Assembly: GCA_017392525.1 (NCBI GenBank)
Contig: JAFOVD010000035.1
Location: 1-38,086, forward strand
Reading direction: 5' to 3'
Length of the DNA: 38,086 bases
Origin: Lachnospiraceae bacterium
GTDB lineage: Bacteria; Bacillota; Clostridia; Lachnospirales; Lachnospiraceae
Part shown: in pieces, positions 28,159-36,051 of the stretch
Numbering within the stretch: the first letter of the stretch is position 1
Layout of the letters: every line of letters begins with the position of its first letter
Notes under the pieces: generated by a model
Database searches by the model: none
Told to the model about the DNA's origin: nothing
What the model saw: only the letters and a program-made list of their open reading frames with translations
Program-made: the position numbers and the translations under genes

Positions 28159-28383
28159 TATATCAAACTTCCCCTAGGATTTGACTAGTAATTCTCCAAA
28201 TTATCAGACATCTTTAAACCACAACATCTAGATTTAGTAAAAAAATCCTATATTTTCGCGGTTTTTTCCTGTATCTTGTAGATGCTTTTTTGACACATTC
28301 GTGTTATAGTGTAAATGAATAAATGGATTTTTTGCCCCATGCAGATAGCTGCAAATTTCAAGGAAGAAAGGAGGGGACGTCTT
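28159..28383. other. Divergent intergenic region between the GT operon and the FliD-like gene
   Basis: This 225-base AT-rich region must hold promoters for both directions, but none is convincing. Rightward, TTGACA at 28290-28295 has only a poor -10 (TAAATG at 28312-28317). A sigma-D-like GCAGATAG sits 17 bases after a TAAA shortly before the FliD-like gene, against an expected spacing near 15. Leftward, TATAAT at 28157-28162 lacks a good -35. Confidence 0.4.
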
Positions 28384-29685
28384 ATGGCAGGTATAAGTTC
28401 TGTCTACGATTATTATTTGTCGACGTACGGCACTGAGATACGTTCGCAAAGTCGTTATGATACGCATAAGAAAAGTGAATTACGTGACACATACAACAAG
28501 ATCGTGAAGTCCAATAAGGAATCCCCTCTTGTTAAGATCAATGATGATGATATTGATCTCCAAAGATTTGCAATCGACCTTAAAGAATCTGCCAGGGATG
28601 TGAATGCTGTCGTATCCGCTCTCTCTTCTGAAGAAGAGGGTATTGAATCTATGCTTCATAAAAAGGTCGCTCAATCATCCAATGAAGACTCTGTATGGGC
28701 AGAATATATTGGTGCTGATAGCGGTTCAGAATCCAACCAGCCATACAAAACATTCTCCATTGGTGTTAACGCTTTGGCTACGCCTCAGATTAATACAGGT
28801 AATTTCCTGAAGCCTGATGGAAGAAATTTCGAGAGCGGTAATATTTCCTTTGACTTGTATACTCCGAACAACTCCTATGAGTTCCAATTAACAGTTGATT
28901 CCGGTGATACAAATCAGGATGTTCAGAACAAGATTTTACGACTGGTAAATACTTCGGATATCGGTTTATCCGCACATATTTTAAAGAATTCTCTTGGACA
29001 AACCGCTTTACAGCTTCAGTCCAAACAGACCGGACTGGCAGAAGGAGAAGAATATCTGTTTAATCTCCAGTCCTCTACATCATGGAATGAATTAAATCGC
29101 CTGGGTATTCACAATGTAACTCAAAGTGCTTCTAATTCTTCCTTTACTTTAAATGGCAAGGAACATAGTTCTCTGTCCAACACCTTTACCATCAATAAAG
29201 AGTTTGAAGTTACGCTGAAATCTCCTACCAACGGGGACGATGCAACCATTGGTTTTAAGAGCAGTACGGAAGCCATTGCCGATGGCGCAAATCAGATGAT
29301 TCGCGTATATAATAGCATGCTACAGACCGCTCAGAAGTATTCCACCGGTCACAGTAACAGCCGCCTGTTTAGTGAAGTTGATGGCATCGGCAATACTATG
29401 GATGCAGAATTTCAGGCAATTGGTATTACCCGCGAGGGCGATGGCACTCTTAGTATTGATAAAGACAAGATGACAGATGCACTGGATAACGGAAACAGTA
29501 TCCAGGCAATTGCATCCCTGAATAAATTCAAGAATATGCTTGCAAGGCAGGCCGATCGGGTTTCCGTAAATCCAATCAGGTATCTGGATGCTCTGGTAGT
29601 AGAATATAAAAATCCCGGCAGAACATTCTCTGCTCCGTATACGCAATCTGCATATTCCGGAATGATGATAGATAAGAGTATGTAA
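28384..29685 (+). CDS. FliD-like flagellar cap / hook-associated protein 2 homologue, short form
   Basis: A 433-residue protein related to the flagellar filament cap FliD. Supporting features are the FSIGVNALATPQ segment at 124-135, the FTLNGKEHSSLSNTFTI module at 254-270 followed by VTLKSP, and the C-terminal GDGTLSIDKDKMTDAL (352-367). The C-terminal NPGRTFSAPYTQSAYSGMM (410-428) replaces the long coiled coil of ordinary FliD. The N-terminal 80 residues are also unlike the FliD D0 helix, so this is either a divergent cap or a cap-like accessory. AGGAGG lies 9 bases before the ATG at 28384; an upstream ATG at 28315 lacks one. It is transcribed away from the GT operon and ends at a bidirectional terminator. 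Confidence 0.75.
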   Translation: MAGISSVYDYYLSTYGTEIRSQSRYDTHKKSELRDTYNKIVKSNKESPLVKINDDDIDLQRFAIDLKESARDVNAVVSALSSEEEGIESMLHKKVAQSSNEDSVWAEYIGADSGSESNQPYKTFSIGVNALATPQINTGNFLKPDGRNFESGNISFDLYTPNNSYEFQLTVDSGDTNQDVQNKILRLVNTSDIGLSAHILKNSLGQTALQLQSKQTGLAEGEEYLFNLQSSTSWNELNRLGIHNVTQSASNSSFTLNGKEHSSLSNTFTINKEFEVTLKSPTNGDDATIGFKSSTEAIADGANQMIRVYNSMLQTAQKYSTGHSNSRLFSEVDGIGNTMDAEFQAIGITREGDGTLSIDKDKMTDALDNGNSIQAIASLNKFKNMLARQADRVSVNPIRYLDALVVEYKNPGRTFSAPYTQSAYSGMMIDKSM

Positions 29686-29705
29686 CTACCATATTCTTGA
29701 TATAC

Positions 29706-29750
29706 AAAAGACGTGTGAAAAACTTTGAGCCGGTTTTTCGCACGTCTTTT
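29706..29750. terminator. Bidirectional terminator
   Basis: An 18-bp inverted repeat with one G-T pair (29706-29723 with 29733-29750) and a 9-base loop has A-runs on the left and T-runs on the right. It can end the FliD-like gene on the + strand and the CgeB-like gene at 29756 on the - strand. Confidence 0.92.
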
Positions 29751-29755
29751 CTCTG

Positions 29756-30949
29756 CTATGAAAGATATCCTCGAAGAATCTCTAACATCTCCCTTAATCG
29801 AATTTCATAGGTATGGTACTTCTTTACTGTTTCCAATCCATGTTCTGCAATAGCCTCACGTTCCTTCTCATGCTTTCTGTAATAAGCTATCTTATCCATG
29901 AGATCATCTTCGCAATCAAAGGACACCAAATCCTCCCCTTCTGACAAGAGCATTCCTGTTTCCGCCTGGTAGTTCGTAAGTAAAAATCCTCCGGATCCCA
30001 ATACATCCCACATCCTTAGAGGCAATCCAGTCTTAATATTTGGAATAGTAAAATTCAAATTTATATCGCTTTCATGAAAGACAAGCGGCATCTCCGTCCA
30101 ATAATTTACCGACCCCCGATAATCCACAGTAATCAGATCCTCTGTATCGCTGTTACTGTAGAGTGAAATCGGATGTTTCTTGGAAATTCTAAGAATCCCC
30201 CTCTTCCTCTGAACCTGAGCAATCTTAAATCCAAGGACCGTTGTTTCAAAGATAAGACTTAAATCAGAAAAAGACTGCTCGGATTTCTTTAAATCCATTT
30301 TTTGTCGTATTGAACTCATAATATCAGTAGTTAAAAGCCTATCAACCAGATGCTCACCATATAAATCTGACTGCGCTTCAATCAGACAATCAAAATATCC
30401 CCGTTCATAATCTGACAAGACATATTCCATTCTATCGAAACTATTTCGCTCATATAGACTACCGACAAAACTAATTATATTTTGATATAATTTTTTCTTA
30501 TGCTCAGGAGTATTCTGGATACACTGCTGCATCCTATTGGCATCCACTGCCAGCGGCAGATAGTGAATGTTCTCCACTCCCATGGAACGAAACTCTATTT
30601 CATTGGATTTATCAAAGGTAAATATCACATTATATGGCGAAAACACCGAAGTGTGATACATGCTAATCAATGGATTATCACATGTCCAACTCACATACAG
30701 AGTCCGATTACATTCACACACCTTGGCAATACATGCAAAATAGTTAACCGTAAACACAAAGTCAAACGGGACACCCTCCTGTTTCGCATTTAAAATGCAA
30801 CTCTCCAAAAGCTCCTCAAATTCCGGAGCCTCATCATAATTGTCCAGGTGATACTCCATTTCTTCCACCTGATTCCCAAGGGCTCTTAGATTTGCAATGA
30901 TATCTTCATAATTATAGGCATTCCATCGATAAACTAATATCTTCACCAT
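29756..30949 (-). CDS. CgeB-like glycosyltransferase (DUF3880 plus group 1)
   Basis: A 397-residue protein of the CgeB/DUF3880 type. The N-terminal domain begins MVKILVYRWNAYNYEDI and holds FVFTVNYFACIAKVCE and LYVSWTCDNPLISMY. The C-terminal transferase domain has EMPLVFHESDINLNFT, then KTGLPLRMWDVLGSGGFLL and TNYQAE, and ends in helices. It is a paralogue of the products at 33644-34822 and 34834-36009. It is the last gene of the three-gene leftward unit, 6 bases after the gene before it, and ends at a bidirectional terminator. The family name comes from a spore-coat protein, but in loci like this it is thought to glycosylate surface proteins. Confidence 0.82.
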   Translation of the reverse strand: MVKILVYRWNAYNYEDIIANLRALGNQVEEMEYHLDNYDEAPEFEELLESCILNAKQEGVPFDFVFTVNYFACIAKVCECNRTLYVSWTCDNPLISMYHTSVFSPYNVIFTFDKSNEIEFRSMGVENIHYLPLAVDANRMQQCIQNTPEHKKKLYQNIISFVGSLYERNSFDRMEYVLSDYERGYFDCLIEAQSDLYGEHLVDRLLTTDIMSSIRQKMDLKKSEQSFSDLSLIFETTVLGFKIAQVQRKRGILRISKKHPISLYSNSDTEDLITVDYRGSVNYWTEMPLVFHESDINLNFTIPNIKTGLPLRMWDVLGSGGFLLTNYQAETGMLLSEGEDLVSFDCEDDLMDKIAYYRKHEKEREAIAEHGLETVKKYHTYEIRLREMLEILRGYLS

Positions 30950-30955
30950 ACTCTC

Positions 30956-32350
30956 CTACACATTCACACTCTTAACAATCTCAGCAATCTTCCTAGCACG
31001 ACACTCCCAGGTTTCCCTATTCACCGCCTTGTGATATGCCGATTCTGCTATCGCAGACTGTCTCTCTGTATCCTCAAGAATCGACTTTAACACCTTCGGA
31101 ACCCCTTGAATATCCTCCAGAGAAATCGCAAGATAGTCTGTTCCCGCAACATAATTATCCGTAAGATAGGTACTTTCATCTGTTACAACAACTGCATGAT
31201 TCAGCATCATGTTCGCAATTCGCTCAGTCATCCCTGCTTTATGCCAGGACATAATATTCAAAGAAATCTTTGATTTTGCATAGATTTGTAAACTCTCTTC
31301 CGGAGTCAGATTCCCGTGTCGAATCAGATTCTTCGCTCTCTTATAACGTTCCTGCTTCCAGCTATCGCCAAATACATGTACCGAAACATCCGCTTCCACG
31401 ATTGCATCCATTATTTTTTCACGGAAATAACTCATTACCACAAAACAAACCGGTTTGATATCGAATAACAAATCCCGAAACTCTTCATCCGTCTGGCATG
31501 TTCGTCCCATAGCCTTTAGCGTTTCCTCCAACCCCTGCTCCCAGGTCTGATTTCGATGATTCAACATATGATGCAGAAATCTTCGTGCAACACCGCCGGT
31601 CTTTCGATTCATTTCCAACACCTGCGGAATCCATAGTCTCCAATCATGGTAGGACCCAACAAAACTAATATCATAGATTTTTTTGACTTTGGAGGGACTG
31701 CTCTCATCCAACTCCTCTTTCAAAGGTACATATTCTTCTCCTGCCGGAGGCACTAGAAAAGTTCCCTTTACCGACGGATAATATCGCTCAATAAAACGCA
31801 CATAATTCTCATCATGTGTAAGCACATAATAGTCATTCTTCGGGGCATTCGTCAGCTGATTTCTCATCCAGACCGGGTGATCCAAGATCATGTGGAATTT
31901 AGGGCCAACCATCAAATCATGAATATACTCCTCCTTTGATGCCAGTACGGAAAACCCATATGTCTGAAACCCTATTACAGCACGAAATCTCTTTCCGGCA
32001 AAATCAGCCAGTCCCGCCATACCATTTTCCTCGAGATTGTACTCTTCTATATTGAACCCCATTTTATCCAGTTCTGTAAGTAAACTTCGTGCAAATCCGT
32101 CCAGCACTCCGTAGCATATTTTATCACCGGTATATATTAATATTGGACAGTTTTCTATATCCATTATCTCATACTGCGGGCCATGACTAATCATTTCCTC
32201 CAGAAATGCTACGCCACCCTCAGCCTCAAAACTGCTTAACCCCATCTCAATAAGCTGAGACGCCCGATTGTTAAACAGACCTTCTCTCTGATAGATATCT
32301 GCATATCTTCCCAGGTAATAACACTGTAACTTATACTCTTCCCAAGTCAT
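30956..32350 (-). CDS. CgeB-like glycosyltransferase with a novel N-terminal segment
   Basis: A 464-residue protein. The first 70 residues (MTWEEYKLQCYYLGRYADIY and onward) are helical and unassigned. Then come a GT-B-like domain (ILIYTGDKICYGVLDGFA), MILDHPVWMRNQL, YDISFVGSYHDW and the C-terminal SYFREKIMDAIVEADVSVHV. The closing motif KISLNIMSWHKAGMTERIAN parallels TWFKDGAHDRIFNGML in the 409-residue neighbour. The start at 32350 overlaps the end of that neighbour by 20 bases, with GGGAG upstream, which suggests coupling. The gene belongs to the same family as the C-terminal half of the 796-residue enzyme. Substrates are unknown. Confidence 0.78.
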   Translation of the reverse strand: MTWEEYKLQCYYLGRYADIYQREGLFNNRASQLIEMGLSSFEAEGGVAFLEEMISHGPQYEIMDIENCPILIYTGDKICYGVLDGFARSLLTELDKMGFNIEEYNLEENGMAGLADFAGKRFRAVIGFQTYGFSVLASKEEYIHDLMVGPKFHMILDHPVWMRNQLTNAPKNDYYVLTHDENYVRFIERYYPSVKGTFLVPPAGEEYVPLKEELDESSPSKVKKIYDISFVGSYHDWRLWIPQVLEMNRKTGGVARRFLHHMLNHRNQTWEQGLEETLKAMGRTCQTDEEFRDLLFDIKPVCFVVMSYFREKIMDAIVEADVSVHVFGDSWKQERYKRAKNLIRHGNLTPEESLQIYAKSKISLNIMSWHKAGMTERIANMMLNHAVVVTDESTYLTDNYVAGTDYLAISLEDIQGVPKVLKSILEDTERQSAIAESAYHKAVNRETWECRARKIAEIVKSVNV

Positions 32351-33560
32351 CTAATATCTCCCTAACGGCCGGCTTCCAAGTATGATACTCCCTTGCTTTT
32401 TCAAGTCCCTTTATAGCCATATCCATACGCTTCTCATCATCCTCCAGTAAGTCTTTCACTATTGCCGGAAGTGACATCAATTCCTTTAACTGAAACATCG
32501 CAATCTCTCTATTATTTTCAAACTCACCTTTTAGATAAGCGGATTCATCCGTAACTACAGTGGCTCCTGACAACATACCGTTAAAAATCCTGTCATGTGC
32601 ACCGTCCTTGAACCATGTCAGCGTATTTAAAACAATTTTCGACTGTAACATGTAAGGAAGTACTTCTTTCGCATCCACTTTGCCAATATGAGTAAGGTTT
32701 TGACTCTCCAGAGCCCAGTCGCATTTCTCCCATCCCAAGCCAAGAACATGTACGTTGATTCCGCTTTCAACTAATATACGAACTGCCATTTCTCTGAAAT
32801 ATGACACTGCAAAGCCATCCAGAAAACGAAATCCGTCAATATAATCCTCTAGTCTCTCCTCTGTCAGTTCCAGATCTCTTTCTTCAAATTCACGACGAAG
32901 GTTCTTCTCTATAACAGCTTCCGTAGTTTGATTTGGGTTTCCTATTAAATCCTCAAGACAATTTCTGGAAAAAATCACACCATTAATCTCCGGGAAATCC
33001 TTAAAATCCGGAATCAACTGCTCAATCATTACGCGCGACAGAGTCCCTGCATACAAAACATCTATCGGTCGCTTTGAAAAAACTAAAGCAGATGTATCAT
33101 TTCCAGAAATGCCGGCATCCTCCATAGCCTCTAAAATCGCATGTTCACATCCCGCATGGGCCAGAAAATGACACTCTTCTATATTTTCAAAGAAACGTCT
33201 AACATAGGTCACGTGGTTTTTATCAATTACGTAAAGCGTAGTATTCTTTGGCGCGCCCTCCAACTGCTTACGATAGTGAAAGGGATGGTCCATCAGAATA
33301 TTTATATATTTCACTCCCATGGAATCCCACAGGTTACCCCCCTGTTCCTCACCCATGTTATAGCCAAGGTTATTAAATGCTATTACCGCATCCAGTCCAA
33401 AATCTCTGCGGATTTCCATCATTTTCTTTAAATCCACATCCATTGTCTCAACATGTAAAACATGGCAGGAATGCCCTAGCAACGTAAGTTCTTTTATAAT
33501 CTCATCCGTAAATAAATCCATGGTGTCATAGACACCTTTAATCAATACAAAATTCTTCAT
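32331..33560 (-). CDS. CgeB-like glycosyltransferase, free-standing
   Basis: A 409-residue protein that matches residues 376-796 of the two-domain enzyme at 20646-23036 along its whole length. Shared landmarks are AVIAFNN near 58, ILMDHPFHYRKQ at 88-99, IDVLYAGTLSR, QTTEAVIEKNLRR, AVSYFRE, and TWFKDGAHDRIFNGMLSGA near 320. It is the first gene of the leftward three-gene unit. Its ribosome binding site is weak (AGGCT directly before the ATG), and a TATAAT lies so close upstream that a transcript from it would be almost leaderless. No -35 accompanies that TATAAT. Confidence 0.82.
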   Translation of the reverse strand: MKNFVLIKGVYDTMDLFTDEIIKELTLLGHSCHVLHVETMDVDLKKMMEIRRDFGLDAVIAFNNLGYNMGEEQGGNLWDSMGVKYINILMDHPFHYRKQLEGAPKNTTLYVIDKNHVTYVRRFFENIEECHFLAHAGCEHAILEAMEDAGISGNDTSALVFSKRPIDVLYAGTLSRVMIEQLIPDFKDFPEINGVIFSRNCLEDLIGNPNQTTEAVIEKNLRREFEERDLELTEERLEDYIDGFRFLDGFAVSYFREMAVRILVESGINVHVLGLGWEKCDWALESQNLTHIGKVDAKEVLPYMLQSKIVLNTLTWFKDGAHDRIFNGMLSGATVVTDESAYLKGEFENNREIAMFQLKELMSLPAIVKDLLEDDEKRMDMAIKGLEKAREYHTWKPAVREILDDLGRV

Positions 33561-33643
33561 AGCCTAATTATACATAATTTTATGGTTTACCGCCCCTTTT
33601 ATGCTAAAATTATACTATTAAGAATTTGACGAGGGGAGACTCT
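33561..33643. promoter_or_regulatory. Short divergent intergenic region between CgeB-like genes
   Basis: This 83-base AT-rich gap separates two divergent units. Rightward, an extended -10 TGCTAAAAT followed by TATACT lies about 30 bases before AGGGGAG and the ATG at 33644, with no good -35. Leftward, two TATAAT hexamers are present, also without a -35. Related copies of ATAATTTTA-like sequence occur on both sides, so one short region probably serves both directions. Confidence 0.4.
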
Positions 33644-34822
33644 ATGAAAGTACTTTTCTACCGCTACGGAAGTATATTGGAACCTGATATCATCGATACT
33701 TTTCACGAGATAGGTCTGGATATCGATGAGTATACAACGGAAATTACCAACAAGAATATTTCACAAAAAGAATCCGTAACTCAGGTCGGAAACTATCTTA
33801 TGGATCATCCGGTTGATTTTGTGTTTTCCATAAACTTCTTTCCTTTTTTATCTGAGATATGTAATGTATTCCATATTCGCTATCTAAGCTGGATTGTAGA
33901 TGCTCCGGTTATGGAACTGTATTCTACTGCCATAGAAAACCCCTGGAACCGAACTTTTATATTTGATCGAGCTGTTTACGAAGAGATCCATCCTCTAAAT
34001 CCGGATTGTGTTTTTCATCTTCCCCTTGGAGCCAATGTCTCTCCAAAAGATCAATTATTCAAGCAATCCTCCGCAGCAGACCGAAAGCGTTTTAGCCATG
34101 ACATCGCATTTGTAGGTTCTCTATATACCGAGAAATGTCCCTACGACAAGCTATCAGGTGCCTCACCGGCGTTAACAGGATATCTGGACGGTATTATGAA
34201 AGCCCAGGAACAGGTCTATGGATATTACTTTATTGAAGAACTTCTTGACGATACCCACGTCCTTGAATTTCGCGAACACCTTCCGGGTTTTTACCATTAT
34301 CCGGCGAAGTCACACCTTACCGACAAACGTACGATGTCACAACTTTATATCGGCAACAAAATATCTGCAATGGAACGTGTTGACACCTTTCGTTTACTGT
34401 CAGAACACTTCCCGGTAACTATTTATACAGGAAGTGATACCAGTACTATTCCTAAACTGGATAATCGCGGTCTGGCAAAATCTCTCACGGAGATGCCGCT
34501 GATTTTTCATCATTCGAAAATCAACTTAAATATCACCTCCAAAGCCATACGAACCGGCTTGCCGCTCCGTATCTTTGATATTCTAAGCTGCGGAGGATTT
34601 GTTCTATCCAACTATCAGCCGGAGATTCCAGAACTATTTCAGATTGGTGAGGATCTTGCTGTTTACACCAGTATGGATGAATTACTTGCCTTAACCGAGT
34701 ACTATCTGACCCACGATGCAGAACGTATTGCGATTGCGGAATGTGGTTACGAAAAATTAAAACAAAATTATACTTATGAGAAGCAACTAGAAAAATTGCT
34801 TCTTACAGCATTTAAATTTTAA
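33644..34822 (+). CDS. CgeB-like glycosyltransferase (DUF3880 plus group 1)
   Basis: A 392-residue paralogue of the proteins at 29756-30949 and 34834-36009. Landmarks are MKVLFYRYGSILEPDIIDTF, then VDFVFSINFFPFLSEIC, YLSWIVDAPVMELYS, and HDIAFVGSLYTEKCPYDKL. The C-terminal part has EMPLIFHHSKINLNIT, GLPLRIFDILSCGGFVLS and NYQPEIPELFQ. AGGGGAG precedes the ATG at 33644; an in-frame ATG at 33626 lies upstream of that site and is not used. It is the first gene of a rightward pair. No DxD or E-x7-E pattern identifies the donor. Confidence 0.82.
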   Translation: MKVLFYRYGSILEPDIIDTFHEIGLDIDEYTTEITNKNISQKESVTQVGNYLMDHPVDFVFSINFFPFLSEICNVFHIRYLSWIVDAPVMELYSTAIENPWNRTFIFDRAVYEEIHPLNPDCVFHLPLGANVSPKDQLFKQSSAADRKRFSHDIAFVGSLYTEKCPYDKLSGASPALTGYLDGIMKAQEQVYGYYFIEELLDDTHVLEFREHLPGFYHYPAKSHLTDKRTMSQLYIGNKISAMERVDTFRLLSEHFPVTIYTGSDTSTIPKLDNRGLAKSLTEMPLIFHHSKINLNITSKAIRTGLPLRIFDILSCGGFVLSNYQPEIPELFQIGEDLAVYTSMDELLALTEYYLTHDAERIAIAECGYEKLKQNYTYEKQLEKLLLTAFKF

Positions 34823-34833
34823 GAGGATTATCT

Positions 34834-36009
34834 ATGAATTTACTTTTTATGGACTGGGGTTGTTTTGGTAAAGACGGCACCATCAAAGCTATGGAAGAAC
34901 TTGGTCATACCGTATATAAATTTTCACACGAAGACTATAACCTTCGTAACAGTCAGGCATTTCTAGATGCCTTCTACGAATTTGTGGAAAAGCATAACAT
35001 CGATTTTTGTTTTAGCTACAACTACTTTCCTGTACTTGCTATCGGCTGCCATGAAAAGAACCTGAAATATATCTCATTCCTTTATGACAGTCCTTACGTC
35101 ATGCTTTACAGTTTTACTCTGATGTATCCTACAAACTATGTATTTCTCTTTGATCAGGCAGAATACATTAAACTCCGTCAGGGGGGACTGACTAACATCT
35201 ACTATATGGTTCTACCTGCCGATACCGAACATATCAAAGCCTTATTAGATCGTCCTTATGATAAAGAACGTGTAAGTTGTGACATTTCTTTTATGGGGCA
35301 ATTATACAACGAGGAACACAACTTTCTAGACCGTGTCACCGCAGCCGGCGATGAGTACCTAAATGGATATCTCCGTGGAATAATGGAATCTCAAAAGAAG
35401 ATTTCCGGCTGCAATTTTATCGAGGAAATGCTTACGCCAGACATTTTAAAACGAATGTATGATGCCTATCCGTACAATCCGGATCCTTCCAGTGTTGAGC
35501 CCAAAACCTATACCTATGCAAAATACTTTGTCGATCGAAAGATTACATCTGAGGAGCGTATCCACATTCTTTCTGAAATCGGGAAGCATTTTCCACAGAG
35601 ATGTAAGTTATTCACGTGGAATCAAAACTCAACTATAGAAGGCGTTAATAACATGGGGATTGCGGAATATTTCAACGAGATGCCTCTTGTGTTCCGTCAC
35701 TCAAAAATCAATTTAAACATCAGCCTTAGAAGCATCTATACCGGAATTCCACTTCGTTGCATGGATATCATGGCAAATGGCGGTTTTCTGCTCTCGAATT
35801 ACCAATCCGACCTTGCGCAAGCTTTCATCGCCGGTGAGGACTATGACTATTACGAGGATGTAGACGATTTGATGCAAAAAATCGACTATTACCTTACCCA
35901 TGAAAAAGAGCGTAAGGAAATAGCCGAAAATGGTTATCAGAAGGTATTGTCCCTTCACAATTATAAAATTTGCTTCACGGAAATATTCCGTATTTGTGGA
36001 ATCCACTGA
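34834..36009 (+). CDS. CgeB-like glycosyltransferase (DUF3880 plus group 1)
   Basis: A 391-residue paralogue of the gene 11 bases upstream. Landmarks are MNLLFMDWGCFGKDGTIKAM, NIDFCFSYNYFPVLAIGC, ISFLYDSPYVMLYSFTL, CDISFMGQLYNEEHNFLDRV, and the C-terminal EMPLVFRHSKINLNISLRS with GIPLRCMDIMANGGFLLSN. AGAGGA lies 6 bases before the ATG. It ends at 36009; the terminator stem begins at that base, and the convergent gene ends only 16 bases further on. The rightward pair of paralogues looks like a tandem duplication that has since diverged. Confidence 0.82.
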   Translation: MNLLFMDWGCFGKDGTIKAMEELGHTVYKFSHEDYNLRNSQAFLDAFYEFVEKHNIDFCFSYNYFPVLAIGCHEKNLKYISFLYDSPYVMLYSFTLMYPTNYVFLFDQAEYIKLRQGGLTNIYYMVLPADTEHIKALLDRPYDKERVSCDISFMGQLYNEEHNFLDRVTAAGDEYLNGYLRGIMESQKKISGCNFIEEMLTPDILKRMYDAYPYNPDPSSVEPKTYTYAKYFVDRKITSEERIHILSEIGKHFPQRCKLFTWNQNSTIEGVNNMGIAEYFNEMPLVFRHSKINLNISLRSIYTGIPLRCMDIMANGGFLLSNYQSDLAQAFIAGEDYDYYEDVDDLMQKIDYYLTHEKERKEIAENGYQKVLSLHNYKICFTEIFRICGIH

Positions 36010-36051
36010 TTCTATGACGAATTTATCACATATATTCGTCATAGAATTTTT
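36009..36051 (+). terminator. Terminator of the rightward GT pair, inside the end of the convergent gene
   Basis: A perfect 14-bp stem (36009-36022 with 36034-36047) with an 11-base loop is followed by TTTTT on the + strand. The right arm lies within the last codons (FYDEY) of the minus-strand gene that ends at 36026. On the minus strand there is no T-run, so it works one way only. Confidence 0.85.

Noticed and set aside
28290-28295. TTGACA as the -35 of the FliD-like gene
   Set aside because: No good -10 lies 16 to 18 bases downstream, so I did not call a promoter, only described the region.
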